Program-made: the position numbers and the translations under genes
In this document: positions 22,643 through 31,571 of the stretch, in pieces
Numbering within the stretch: the stretch's first letter is position 1
How the letters are laid out: the number at the start of each line of letters is the position of its first letter
DNA from: Pelagibacteraceae bacterium AG-337-G06
Lineage (GTDB): Bacteria > Pseudomonadota > Alphaproteobacteria > Pelagibacterales > AG-422-B15
NCBI GenBank assembly: GCA_003282175.1
Contig: QBZX01000001.1
Location: 1-64,000 of the forward strand
Reading direction: 5' to 3'
DNA length: 64,000 nt
The notes under the pieces: generated by a model
What the model saw: only the letters and a program-made list of their open reading frames with translations
What the model was told of the DNA's origin: nothing
Database searches by the model: none

Positions 22643-23935
22643 ATGGCCAATAAAGATTTCAAAGTAGCAGACATAGAACAAGCTGAATTCGGCAGGAAAG
22701 AAATATCTTTAGCTGAGACAGAGATGCCAGGCCTTATGGCGCTAAGAGAAGAGTACAAGGGCCAGAAACCTCTGGATGGCGCAAGAATAGTCGGCTGTCT
22801 TCACATGACTATCCAAACCGCAGTCTTAATTGAAACGTTGGTAGAATTGGGAGCAGATGTAAGGTGGTCATCCTGTAATATTTTTTCGACACAAGATCAT
22901 GCTGCTGCTGCAATAGCTAAAGCAGGCATCCCAGTTTTTGCTTGGAAAGGGGAGACAGAGGAGGAGTATTGGTGGTGTGTGCGACAAACTATTGAGGGAA
23001 AAGAAGGGTGGAAACCTAACTTAATATTAGATGATGGTGGCGATCTTACAGGTCTTATGCATAGAGAATATAAGGAGCTACTTCATGATGTAAAAGGTTT
23101 ATCTGAAGAAACTACAACTGGGGTATTAGCGCTCAAAAAAATGGAAATTGACGGAACACTTATGGTGCCGGCAATAAATGTAAATGACTCTGTAACTAAA
23201 TCCAAATTTGATAATCTTTATGGATGTAGAGAGAGTTTAGTGGATGGAATTAAAAGAGCTACAGATGTGATGATGTCAGGAAAGGTTGCCATCGTCGCTG
23301 GGTTTGGCGATGTTGGAAAAGGAAGTGCAGCTTCTTTGCGTCAAAGTGGGGCAAGGGTGATGGTGACAGAAGCAGATCCTATATGTGCATTGCAAGCAGC
23401 AATGGAAGGTTATGAAGTTGTTACAATGGATGATATGATAAAAGAAGCAGATATTGTCGTAACTGCTACGGGTAACAAAGATATTGTAACCGCTGATCAT
23501 ATGAGAGAAATGAAAGATAGAGCAATACTATGTAACATTGGTCACTTCGATAATGAAATTCAAGTTGAGGCACTGAAAAACTATAAATGGGATGAAATTA
23601 AACCTCAGGTTCATGAAATTACTCTTCCTAGCGAAAAGAGAATTATTTTACTAGCAGAAGGTAGATTGGTTAACCTTGGTTGTGCAACTGGTCATCCTAG
23701 TTTTGTTATGAGTGCATCATTTACAAACCAGGTTACTGCTCAAATTGAGCTTTGGAACAATCCTGAAAAATACGAGAAAAAAGTTTATGTACTACCAAAA
23801 CATTTAGATGAGAAGGTTGCAAGACTTCATTTGGAAAAAGTAGGTGCGAAACTCACAAAATTGTCTAAAGAACAAGCTGATTATATAAGTGTTACTCCTG
23901 AAGGACCCTATAAGCCCGAAGCTTATAGATACTAA
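22643..23935 (+). CDS. ahcY: Adenosylhomocysteinase
   Basis: NAD-dependent enzyme that hydrolyses S-adenosylhomocysteine to homocysteine and adenosine, relieving product inhibition of methyltransferases. The 430-residue protein shows [29 protein letters not shown], the Rossmann motif [17 protein letters not shown], and the C-terminal [10 protein letters not shown] that reaches the neighbouring active site. No SAH riboswitch fits in the 46-bp gap upstream. Its role would matter for the folate- and SAM-linked methyl flow suggested by the island at 55-64 kb. Confidence 0.97.
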   Translation: MANKDFKVADIEQAEFGRKEISLAETEMPGLMALREEYKGQKPLDGARIVGCLHMTIQTAVLIETLVELGADVRWSSCNIFSTQDHAAAAIAKAGIPVFAWKGETEEEYWWCVRQTIEGKEGWKPNLILDDGGDLTGLMHREYKELLHDVKGLSEETTTGVLALKKMEIDGTLMVPAINVNDSVTKSKFDNLYGCRESLVDGIKRATDVMMSGKVAIVAGFGDVGKGSAASLRQSGARVMVTEADPICALQAAMEGYEVVTMDDMIKEADIVVTATGNKDIVTADHMREMKDRAILCNIGHFDNEIQVEALKNYKWDEIKPQVHEITLPSEKRIILLAEGRLVNLGCATGHPSFVMSASFTNQVTAQIELWNNPEKYEKKVYVLPKHLDEKVARLHLEKVGAKLTKLSKEQADYISVTPEGPYKPEAYRY

Positions 23936-23962
23936 TTAATATTTTTAAGATATTATTTTCTC

Positions 23963-24406
23963 ATGCTTCTGAAGAATGAAGGTGATACTGAGAAACTCGC
24001 GAAAAGACTAGTCAAATTATCTAAAAAAGACAATGCAGTTATCTGTTTGAATGGGGATTTAGGTTCAGGAAAAACTACATTTACAAGATATTTTATTAGA
24101 AATTTTTTTAAGAGTTTTGAAATTAAAGAAATTCCAAGCCCAACATTTACTTTATTGCAAGTTTATGAGCATGAGGGCAATACAATAAATCATTATGACT
24201 TTTATCGATTAAAAAATTCTAGTGAACTTTTTGAACTTAATTTTGGTGAGGCAGTAACGGATGATGTTTGTCTAATTGAATGGTCAGATAAATTTGAAGA
24301 AATATTACCAAATGACCGTATCGAAATTAATTTTCAAATAAAAAGTAAGGTTTCAAGAAGTGTACAAATCACTTTAAGAGGCAAATTTAAAAATCAAAAG
24401 TATTAG
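23963..24406 (+). CDS. tsaE: TsaE, tRNA t6A37 biosynthesis ATPase
   Basis: Small ATPase (147 residues) needed with TsaB and TsaD for threonylcarbamoylation of ANN-decoding tRNAs. The P-loop is GDLGSGKTTFTR near residue 31-42; SPTFTLLQVYE and HYDFYRLKN follow, and LIEWSDK completes the family signature. Length and gene order (tsaE-amgK-murU) are those of other Alphaproteobacteria. The stop is immediately followed by the amgK ATG. Confidence 0.94.
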   Translation: MLLKNEGDTEKLAKRLVKLSKKDNAVICLNGDLGSGKTTFTRYFIRNFFKSFEIKEIPSPTFTLLQVYEHEGNTINHYDFYRLKNSSELFELNFGEAVTDDVCLIEWSDKFEEILPNDRIEINFQIKSKVSRSVQITLRGKFKNQKY

Positions 24407-25387
24407 ATGGATAATCGAGATTTAAACCTTCATAGTTTTTTAATCAATTGTGGGTTTAATGAGGAGGACATTATTTCTATTAAAAATGATGCTTCTTTTA
24501 GAAAATATTATCGTATCAAAAATAAAAATTTAATTGTTATGGATGCTCCTCCTGAGAAAGGGGAGTCGGTTGAACAATTTAAAACTGTAGCTGACATAAT
24601 TTATGATTTTAATCTGAGTGCACCACAAATAATATCGTTAGATACTAAACATGGATTTATGTTACTAGAAGATTTTGGGCAAACATCATTTTCAGAAATT
24701 CTTAACAAAGATAATGAGAGTGAACTATACAAAAAAGCTATTGAAGTATTAATAGAAATAAATCGACTATCAAAAAGTAAAGAAAAACAACTTAGCAAAT
24801 TAAAAAGTTATTCAATAGATTTACTAGTAAATGAGTCATTGTTATTTATAGATTGGTACTTAGAAAAAAGAAAAGGTGAGTTGGTTAGTATCAATCAAAA
24901 AAAAGAGTTCATTCAAATTTTGAGTGATAATTATAATAATGTAAAACCACAATCATCGACTTTGGTGTTAAGAGACTACCACGTAGATAATTTATTTTAT
25001 TTAAGCAATCAAAAATCATTAAAGCAGGTCGGTTTAATTGATTTCCAAGATGCGGTAATTGGATCACCCATATATGATTTAGTTTCCTTACTTGAGGATG
25101 TAAGAAGGCCGCTTGCGACAAATTTGCAAAATGAATTATTAGAATTTTATATAAAAGGTGCAAACATTAATGTTCAGAATGTAGAGCGAGAAATAAAGTT
25201 CTTTTCAATTCAGAGAAATTTAAAAATATTAGGAATTTTTTGCAGACTTTCTATAAGAGACAAAAAAGATAGTTATCTGAAATATTTGCCAAATACAGTA
25301 AAACTTTTAAGAAAAAATTTACAAGATCCATTTTTTATTAATCTTGTAAATTGGCTAAAGCAATTTAAAAATCATGAACTAATATGA
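24407..25387 (+). CDS. amgK: AmgK-like N-acetylmuramate/N-acetylglucosamine kinase (APH fold)
   Basis: Aminoglycoside-phosphotransferase-fold kinase of 326 residues. The catalytic loop is RDYHVDNLF near 188-196 and the metal-binding motif is LIDFQDAVIGSPIYDL near 208. Together with the next gene it forms the cell-wall recycling pair AmgK-MurU, which rebuilds UDP-MurNAc from anhydro-muropeptide sugars while bypassing de novo synthesis. The assignment rests on synteny as much as on motifs. The end overlaps murU by 4 bp (ATGA). Confidence 0.85.
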   Translation: MDNRDLNLHSFLINCGFNEEDIISIKNDASFRKYYRIKNKNLIVMDAPPEKGESVEQFKTVADIIYDFNLSAPQIISLDTKHGFMLLEDFGQTSFSEILNKDNESELYKKAIEVLIEINRLSKSKEKQLSKLKSYSIDLLVNESLLFIDWYLEKRKGELVSINQKKEFIQILSDNYNNVKPQSSTLVLRDYHVDNLFYLSNQKSLKQVGLIDFQDAVIGSPIYDLVSLLEDVRRPLATNLQNELLEFYIKGANINVQNVEREIKFFSIQRNLKILGIFCRLSIRDKKDSYLKYLPNTVKLLRKNLQDPFFINLVNWLKQFKNHELI

Positions 25388-26079
25388 TTGATACTGCAAT
25401 AATTTTAGCCGCAGGTCTTGGAAAAAGAATGAGAGATTTTGATCCTGTAATTCCTAAACCATTAATTAAGGTCAACAACAAGCCATTTATTCAATATGCA
25501 ATCGATTTACTAAATGAAATTAGAGCCAAAGAAATTATTATAAATGTTCACTATAAGTCAGATGAGATATTGAAATTTATAAAAAGCTTAAGCCAAAATA
25601 ATATCATCGTCTCTGACGAGTCAGATTTACTTTTAGATACTGGAGGAGGCATTAAGAAAATATTTGATAAATATAATATTAATAAATCTCTGGTTTTGAA
25701 TAGTGATGTTATATGGGGTGACACAGACAAAAAATTAATTGTAGATATGATAAATAATTATCCAGAAAAGGCCGAAGCATTTCTTGGCTTGGTACCCAAA
25801 CGAAACCTGAAATCGTTTAAAGGTAAGGGCGATTTTTGTAAATTAAAGAATAATGATTTAATAAGATATGATGAAAGTTCTGAGCCATTTGTTTATATTG
25901 GTGCTCAAATTATATGTCAGAATGCATTTACAGGTATAGAAAAAGAGGTATTTTCAGTCAATGAAGCTTGGAATTTATGCATTAGAAAAAAAACCCTTAA
26001 GGGATACCAATTTAATACAAATGCACTACATTTAGGAACAGCTGAGTCTTTGAAAGAATATTTAAATGATGACAAATAA
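25384..26079 (+). CDS. murU: MurU-like N-acetylmuramate-1-phosphate uridylyltransferase
   Basis: Sugar-1-phosphate nucleotidyltransferase of 231 residues with the signature LAAGLGKRMRDFDPVIPKPLIKVNNKP at the N-terminus and the metal-binding LNSDVIWGD near 107. It is coupled to amgK, which supplies its substrate. In many Alphaproteobacteria the next genes are the AddAB nuclease genes; here a DsbA-like gene starts inside the end of murU instead, overlapping by 14 bp. Confidence 0.87.
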   Translation: MIDTAIILAAGLGKRMRDFDPVIPKPLIKVNNKPFIQYAIDLLNEIRAKEIIINVHYKSDEILKFIKSLSQNNIIVSDESDLLLDTGGGIKKIFDKYNINKSLVLNSDVIWGDTDKKLIVDMINNYPEKAEAFLGLVPKRNLKSFKGKGDFCKLKNNDLIRYDESSEPFVYIGAQIICQNAFTGIEKEVFSVNEAWNLCIRKKTLKGYQFNTNALHLGTAESLKEYLNDDK

Positions 26080-26671
26080 ATTATTTAAAACAACTATCTT
26101 AACGATTTTATTTTTTAATGTATTCAGTCTTAGTTTTGCTGAAGATGATCAAAATCTTGCAAGTTTCATCATAAGAAATTATGAAACTGCATCTCTGCCA
26201 ACAGTTGGAAATAGTGAAGCAGATTATACAATTATAGAGTTTTTTGATTATAGATGTGGTTACTGTTCAAAGCAGGCCAATGATTTTCAAAAGCTATTGA
26301 ATAACACAGATAATGTTAAAATAATTTATATGGAATGGCCAATATTTGGAGATATATCTGATACAGCTGCTAAGATTGCCCTAATTGTTTGGCAAAGACA
26401 TCCTAATTTGTATTTTGAAATCCATAATCAATTTATGCAGCTAGGTTCAAAGATGAAAAAAGTAAGTCTAGTCGACATACTTAATAAAGTTGATCTAAAT
26501 GGTGAAGAAATATTTCAAGAGGCTGTAAGTCAAAAATCAAATGACATCATAGAAGCAAATATGAAATTAGCAAAGAGTCTGGGGCTTCGAGGGACACCTG
26601 CTTCTATTGTAAATGATTCCATTTATCCTGGTTATCTTCAATATAAGACGTTAGAAACATTAATTAAATAA
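26066..26671 (+). CDS. DsbA-family thiol:disulfide oxidoreductase (periplasmic)
   Basis: Thioredoxin-fold protein of 201 residues with a signal peptide (about 1-25, cleaving after SLSFA) and the redox motif CGYC in FFDYRCGYCSKQ. The cis-proline loop is RGTPA. The CGYC and FFDYRCGYC context resembles the Com1/DsbA-like group more than classic CPHC DsbA. It probably forms or isomerises disulfides in secreted proteins. The ATG at 26069 is an alternative start. It overlaps murU by 14 bp. Confidence 0.85.
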   Translation: MMTNKLFKTTILTILFFNVFSLSFAEDDQNLASFIIRNYETASLPTVGNSEADYTIIEFFDYRCGYCSKQANDFQKLLNNTDNVKIIYMEWPIFGDISDTAAKIALIVWQRHPNLYFEIHNQFMQLGSKMKKVSLVDILNKVDLNGEEIFQEAVSQKSNDIIEANMKLAKSLGLRGTPASIVNDSIYPGYLQYKTLETLIK

Positions 26672-26699
26672 TTATCAGATATATTGTTTTAAGAACACA

Positions 26700-26728
26700 C
26701 TTGAAAATATCCGTGAATATACTTATTC
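26700..26728 (+). promoter_or_regulatory. Heat-shock (sigma-32/RpoH) promoter for hspQ
   Basis: CTTG (26700-26703, continuing as CTTGAAA) and CTTATTC (26722-26728) are separated by 18 bp. This matches the alphaproteobacterial heat-shock promoter pattern CTTG-N17/18-CYTATNT in all but the last base. It stands directly before a gene of a heat-shock family. Expected start of transcription is only a few bases before the ATG at 26738. Confidence 0.6.
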
Positions 26729-26737
26729 TTTTCTTTA

Positions 26738-27064
26738 ATGATCAATAAAGCAAAATTTCAAATCGGCTCCATTGTAAAGCACAAGTATTTTGATTTTCGT
26801 GGTGTCATTTTTGATGTCGATCCAGAATTTAATAATACTGAAGAATGGTATCAGTCAATACCTATGCAAGTTCGTCCAAGAAAAGATCAGCCTTTTTATC
26901 ATTTACTCGCTGAAGCTCCAAGTCAACCATCTTACGTTGCATATGTTTCTCAACAAAATTTATTAGTTGATGAATCAGATGATCCTGTAACACATCCTCT
27001 ATTAGATGAGATGTTTGAAGGTATCAAAAATGGAAAATATATTTCCAAAGCGAAGCATAACTAA
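26738..27064 (+). CDS. hspQ: HspQ, heat-shock hemimethylated-DNA-binding/YccV-like protein
   Basis: A 108-residue protein of the HspQ/YccV family, with FQIGSIVKHKYFDFRGVIFDVDPEF at the N-terminus and FYHLLAE and YVSQQNLL further on. In E. coli HspQ is a heat-induced specificity-enhancing factor for Lon protease. The upstream promoter has the alphaproteobacterial RpoH pattern, supporting heat-shock control here too. It is followed after 12 bp by yciB. Confidence 0.93.
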   Translation: MINKAKFQIGSIVKHKYFDFRGVIFDVDPEFNNTEEWYQSIPMQVRPRKDQPFYHLLAEAPSQPSYVAYVSQQNLLVDESDDPVTHPLLDEMFEGIKNGKYISKAKHN

Positions 27065-27076
27065 AAGTATATCTAT

Positions 27077-27619
27077 ATGCGTGGGTCTATAAAACAAGTA
27101 TTTGAACTCGGCCCTTTGGTTGTCTTCTTTTACTTCTTTATTAAAACAGGTCAAATTCAAGAGGCTATTCTTCCTCTAATGATTGCTGCAGGCATTGCAA
27201 TTGCTGGATCGTATATAATTGAAAGAAAAGTATCTCCAATGTTATTATTCAGTACTATTTTGATTTTTGTTTTTGGAGGATTGACAATTTACTTTAATGA
27301 TCCGTTCTTTATTAAGTTTAAAGTAACACTTGTGAATTTAATATTTTCGTTAGCCTTATTTATAGGATTATATTTCAAAAAACCCTTATTAAAAAATCTT
27401 ATGGGCTCAGCAATAAATTTAACCGATTATGGTTGGATTAATTTGAGCAGAAGATGGGCGTATTTCTTTCTATTTTTAGCAGCTTCAAATGAAGTGGTTT
27501 ATAGGAATTTTTCTGACTCTGTATGGGTAAATTTTAAGCTTTTTGGGATCATGGGACTTACTTTTATATTTATATTTTCTCAAGTTTTTTTTATTCAAAA
27601 AAATATAGCTGATAATTAG
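27077..27619 (+). CDS. yciB: YciB/IspZ inner-membrane protein
   Basis: Intracellular septation protein A family (180 residues) with five or six membrane helices. The family pattern ELGPLVVFFYFF at the N-terminus and NLSRRWAYFFLFLAASNEVVYRNFSDSVWVNFK in the second half is clear (given in part: key residues R-W, N-E and W-V-N-F-K). YciB affects envelope integrity and septation; its molecular activity is not known. It converges on the dioxygenase gene with a 4-bp overlap. Confidence 0.92.
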   Translation: MRGSIKQVFELGPLVVFFYFFIKTGQIQEAILPLMIAAGIAIAGSYIIERKVSPMLLFSTILIFVFGGLTIYFNDPFFIKFKVTLVNLIFSLALFIGLYFKKPLLKNLMGSAINLTDYGWINLSRRWAYFFLFLAASNEVVYRNFSDSVWVNFKLFGIMGLTFIFIFSQVFFIQKNIADN

Positions 27620-28446
27620 TAGGGCTCATCGCCAAGTATTGCTACTCTATCCATAATTCTTTCATGGCCCATCCCCCTACCAGGAAAAAAATCAGCTATT
27701 GCATAATGAATTACACTACGATTATCCCAAATTGCTACTGCATTTTCTGTCCACGAAAATCGACATGTAAAATCTAGAGTACTCTGATGTTCAAAAAGTT
27801 TGTTCAAAGTATATGCACTTTCTTTTTTAGGCATATCTACAATTGTTTTTGTATACATCCAATTGACATATAAAATTTTCTTTCCAGTGTCAGGATGTGT
27901 ACGAACAATTGGATGTTCATTGTAATATTCTTTAGGGTTATTTCCGTTACTTTCAAAATGTTTGAAATTTTCAATGAAAGAGTCTGCGCCTAGTGAATAA
28001 TGTCTTGCCGACTTGTTTAAAATTTTCTCTTTTATTGAGTCATGCAGTGTTTCCCAAGCCAACTCCATATTAGAAAATACTGTATCTCCTCCTACAGGTG
28101 GTATTTTTATTGACTTTAATATTACAGCTTTTGTTGGTCGAATATTAAAACTTACATCACTGTGCCATCCTTCCCCCCATTGATTCTTTTCATCGGCACC
28201 TTTAATCAGTCTCGTTATTTCAGGATAACCATCTCTTCCTTTAACATATGCGTGCTCCTCAATAGGACCAAAAAATTTTGCTAACCTTATTTGTTCCTCA
28301 GGTGTGATATTCTGATCTCTAAAAAAAATTACTTTATGTTCAAGTAATAATTCATTCACAGTGTTAAATATTTCTTTATTGATTTCTTTTAAAGATATAC
28401 CAGAAATTTCTGCTCCTAACGCTCCTGAAAGAAGTTTAACATCCAT
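27616..28446 (-). CDS. TauD/TfdA-family Fe(II)/2-oxoglutarate dioxygenase
   Basis: Cytoplasmic dioxygenase of 276 residues. The facial triad is WHSDVSF (His and Asp) plus the distal His in AIWDNRSVIHYA, and the 2-oxoglutarate-binding Arg lies in RIMDRVAI near the C-terminus. Family members release sulfite from taurine or sulfate from alkyl sulfates, or act on 2,4-D-like ethers. The gene follows an EamA exporter on the same strand, and the next divergent gene is an alkyl-sulfatase-superfamily protein, which favours an organosulfur substrate. That substrate is inferred only from neighbours. Confidence 0.87.
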   Translation of the reverse strand: MDVKLLSGALGAEISGISLKEINKEIFNTVNELLLEHKVIFFRDQNITPEEQIRLAKFFGPIEEHAYVKGRDGYPEITRLIKGADEKNQWGEGWHSDVSFNIRPTKAVILKSIKIPPVGGDTVFSNMELAWETLHDSIKEKILNKSARHYSLGADSFIENFKHFESNGNNPKEYYNEHPIVRTHPDTGKKILYVNWMYTKTIVDMPKKESAYTLNKLFEHQSTLDFTCRFSWTENAVAIWDNRSVIHYAIADFFPGRGMGHERIMDRVAILGDEPY

Positions 28447-28476
28447 GCTAAAATGTACTTTTTTTAGAAAAAATTG

Positions 28477-29355
28477 TCATTGTTTATGTTTCTCAGCCTC
28501 AAGGAATTGATCGATCAGTCTCCAGAGTACAAATGAAAAGACAATTAACCCACCAAAAAGTTCAATATAAGGAGGCGTTTCGCCCACACCGATCCACGCC
28601 CAAAGTGGAGCCAGGACTGGTTCAAGAAGTACATAAAGTGCTGCTCTATGTGGGGGTATATATCTTGATCCAATTGTAATTAATAAAAATCCTAGCCCTA
28701 CTTGAAATGCACCCATAAAAAGAACTGTAAACAAGTCTTTTATACTAATTGAATAATCTGGAATGATAGCTAGACCGACAAATAATACAAAGAGACCTGA
28801 AAGAAAGACAGAAGGAACGTAATCGACGTCAGGCTTGCTATTAACCATTGTTAATTGAATAGCAAAACAAATTGGAACAAATAAAATAATTATATTTCCA
28901 AAATTATTAGTAGATCCTAACCCCTGAGAGAACATTATAGCAATTCCAAACATTGATCCTGCTATTGCGATGATAGTTTTAGTACTAATTATTTTTTTTA
29001 AAAAAAAATAACTTGCGAAGGCTGCAAATAAAGGACCTGTACTCATTATAAATACAGCGTTAGCAACGGTAGTATTGCTCATCCCAAAAACAAAAAAAAT
29101 ATTACTTAAACCTAGAACAAGCATTAGTATTATTCCTCTGCTTCCAATATTGATAAATGCTTTTGGGGTTTGAGATTTATACTTAAATAAAATATAAATG
29201 AGTGCCACAAGTGAGAACGTGATTGATCGATAGGATGTAATCTGCATCGTTGATGCTTCATCAACAAGCCTTATTAGAAGCCCTCCGAAACTAAGAAAGA
29301 AACCCGCAGCCAATAAGCATAAAGTTCCAAAAATTTCATTGTTGTATTTGTTCAT
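28477..29355 (-). CDS. EamA/DMT-family transporter
   Basis: Drug/metabolite transporter-type membrane protein of 292 residues with ten predicted helices and two EamA repeats. The second repeat contains LFMGAFQVGLGFLLITIGSRYIPP and PVLAPLWAWIGVGETP (key features: Gly-rich turn, Pro-Trp near helix 9). It is transcribed with the dioxygenase gene 30 bp downstream. Direction of transport and substrate are unknown. Confidence 0.83.
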   Translation of the reverse strand: MNKYNNEIFGTLCLLAAGFFLSFGGLLIRLVDEASTMQITSYRSITFSLVALIYILFKYKSQTPKAFINIGSRGIILMLVLGLSNIFFVFGMSNTTVANAVFIMSTGPLFAAFASYFFLKKIISTKTIIAIAGSMFGIAIMFSQGLGSTNNFGNIIILFVPICFAIQLTMVNSKPDVDYVPSVFLSGLFVLFVGLAIIPDYSISIKDLFTVLFMGAFQVGLGFLLITIGSRYIPPHRAALYVLLEPVLAPLWAWIGVGETPPYIELFGGLIVFSFVLWRLIDQFLEAEKHKQ

Positions 29356-29395
29356 ATTTTAGTTCAAGATTAATTGTACCAAACAAATTCATTTA

Positions 29396-31114
29396 ATGAT
29401 CAGTCATTTAAAAGTAATTTTATTAAGTTTATTTTTCCTTATCTCATGTAGTGATCAAAATCAGTCTAATGAGACATTAGATTCTGATCAAGGCTTGTCT
29501 CAGCAACATAAATATGAGTTTAGAAAAGAATTAATTGAGGTCACAGAGGATATTTATGTTGGTGTAGGCTATGGAATTGCAAACTCTATTATGATTGAGA
29601 CAGCAAATAACCTAGTGATTGTAGATACTTTAGGTTCTACGGAAAGTGCCGAAGTACTATACAAAGATTTCAGAAAAATTTCAGAAAAACCTATTATTGC
29701 CATTGTTTATACCCATAATCATCTAGATCATTTAGGTGGCGCAACAGTATTCTTTGAAGACAGCAAAACAGAGATCTACGCTCAGGAGAATATCATTTAT
29801 AATCTTGATAATATAGCAACTACTATAAGACCAATTATATTAGAGAGAACAAATAGACAGTTTGGTATCCCATTGCCTGATGAAGAGATCGTACATCAGG
29901 GCATAGGAGGATTCATGGAAATCAATAGTGAGTCAACATTTGGATTAGTGAGGCCAACGAAACTTTTTAAGGATGAATTAAGATTTGAAGTGGATGGCTT
30001 AACGTTTATTTTAGCTCATGTACCCGGCGAGACAGACGATCATCTTTATGTCTGGTTGCCTGACAAAAAGACGGTAATGGTAGGAGATAATTTTTATAGA
30101 TCGTTTGCAAACCTCTATGCAATAAGAGGAACAAAATTTAGAAACCCAATGGAATGGGTTCAAAGTCTCGACAAAATCAGGATGCTAAATGCTGAATATT
30201 TAATACCAAGTCATTCTCGCCCAATTTCTGGAACTGACAATGTTTCACGAGCTTTGACTGATTATAGAGACGGCATACAATTTGTACATGACCAAACAAT
30301 AAGATATATTAATAAAGGCCTTACACCAGATGAGATAGTAGAAAAAGTAAGACTGCCTGAACATTTAGCTAACTCACCATATTTACAAGAATTCTATGGA
30401 TCAATTTCATCATATATCAGATCTACATTCAGTGGTTATATAGGATGGTTCAGTGGAAATATTAGTGATCTTCATCCCCTGACAAACGAACAAAGAGCAA
30501 TCAAGCTATCTGAGATGGCACAAAAGCAAACTAAAATTCTCGATGAGGCATTAAACGCTTTTTCTGTTGGTGAGTATCAATGGTCTATGGAACTTGCAGA
30601 TATGTTATTAGCAATAAACAAAGACGATAAAAAAGCGAAAGAAATAAAGTCAAGCGCTGCTGATAAACTATCTAATTATCAATCAGCTTCAAATGATTAT
30701 TATTTTTATAAAACAGTTGCAGCTGAATTAAGAGATGAATTTATAATTAGCGCAGAAAATAATAAAGTAACTCCAGACCAACTAAGAGCAACGCCGATGA
30801 AAGCAATTATGAAGTCACTTCCTGTAAATTTAAATTCTGAGAAAGCTATTGATACAATTCAAACAGTTTCCTTTTCATTTTCTGATAGTAAAGAAATTTT
30901 TACTATCAAGATTAGAAAAGGAGTAGCTGAATTAAGTTTTTTACCCGCCGAGAAGAATGATTTAAAAATAAATAGTGATCAACAAACCCTTAAAGAGACC
31001 CTAGCAGGATTAAGAAATATTGCTTCAATTTCCCTATCCCTTGCAAATGACACCATTCAAGTTGAGGGTGGCAATATTGAATTCTTGAAGTTCCTTGGAT
31101 TATTTACCGATTAG
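29396..31114 (+). CDS. Metallo-beta-lactamase lipoprotein of the alkyl-sulfatase superfamily
   Basis: Predicted outer- or inner-membrane lipoprotein of 572 residues (lipobox LISC, Cys18). The metallo-beta-lactamase domain carries THNHLDH at 106-112. The alkyl-sulfatase dimerisation domain follows at about 370-450 and an SCP2-like domain at the C-terminus. In classic SdsA1/YjcS enzymes two Glu ligands occur in PGTEAPAEM and AEN/AED; here these places read PGETDDH (211-216) and VGDN (229-232), so both positions are Asp-type. This points to a distinct subfamily whose activity may not be alkyl-sulfate hydrolysis. Confidence 0.78.
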   Translation: MISHLKVILLSLFFLISCSDQNQSNETLDSDQGLSQQHKYEFRKELIEVTEDIYVGVGYGIANSIMIETANNLVIVDTLGSTESAEVLYKDFRKISEKPIIAIVYTHNHLDHLGGATVFFEDSKTEIYAQENIIYNLDNIATTIRPIILERTNRQFGIPLPDEEIVHQGIGGFMEINSESTFGLVRPTKLFKDELRFEVDGLTFILAHVPGETDDHLYVWLPDKKTVMVGDNFYRSFANLYAIRGTKFRNPMEWVQSLDKIRMLNAEYLIPSHSRPISGTDNVSRALTDYRDGIQFVHDQTIRYINKGLTPDEIVEKVRLPEHLANSPYLQEFYGSISSYIRSTFSGYIGWFSGNISDLHPLTNEQRAIKLSEMAQKQTKILDEALNAFSVGEYQWSMELADMLLAINKDDKKAKEIKSSAADKLSNYQSASNDYYFYKTVAAELRDEFIISAENNKVTPDQLRATPMKAIMKSLPVNLNSEKAIDTIQTVSFSFSDSKEIFTIKIRKGVAELSFLPAEKNDLKINSDQQTLKETLAGLRNIASISLSLANDTIQVEGGNIEFLKFLGLFTD

Positions 31115-31123
31115 TATTTTATA

Positions 31124-31570
31124 ATGGGTCAGAAGCAATCATATATACTTGGCTTACTTGGTCTTACACCATTTATCATAATTTTTTTGATGTATTTTAT
31201 CTCTCCTCCAAATGATGAAATATATGATTTAATAATATTTATTTATATTGCTTATGCTGCAATCATCTCTTCTTTTCTGGGAGGTATACAGTGGGGACTA
31301 ATAACAGCCTTTGCAGACAAAATTTATTATGTTTTCACTCCACTTTTAATAACAGTAATTCCAGCGCTAATCTCTTGGGTTGCATTATTGTCTCTAGAAA
31401 ATTTTAAACTTTCCTTGCTACTATTACTTATCGGCTATGTTATTTCCTTATTACATGATTACTATCTTTATCAGCAGCTGAAGATTACTCCACTTTGGTT
31501 CATTACAATGAAAGTAATACTTTCATTAACGGTATCAATGCTGACAATTATACTAATAATTTTTGTATAA
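31124..31570 (+). CDS. DUF3429 membrane protein
   Basis: Small inner-membrane protein (148 residues, four or five helices) with the DUF3429 hallmark YAAIISSFLGGIQWGL near residue 44-60, where Gly-Gly-x-x-Trp-Gly is the conserved core. Function unknown. It lies 9 bp after the sulfatase-like gene and probably shares its transcript. It converges with the HupE-like gene with one base between the stops. Confidence 0.8.
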   Translation: MGQKQSYILGLLGLTPFIIIFLMYFISPPNDEIYDLIIFIYIAYAAIISSFLGGIQWGLITAFADKIYYVFTPLLITVIPALISWVALLSLENFKLSLLLLLIGYVISLLHDYYLYQQLKITPLWFITMKVILSLTVSMLTIILIIFV

Positions 31571-31571
31571 C

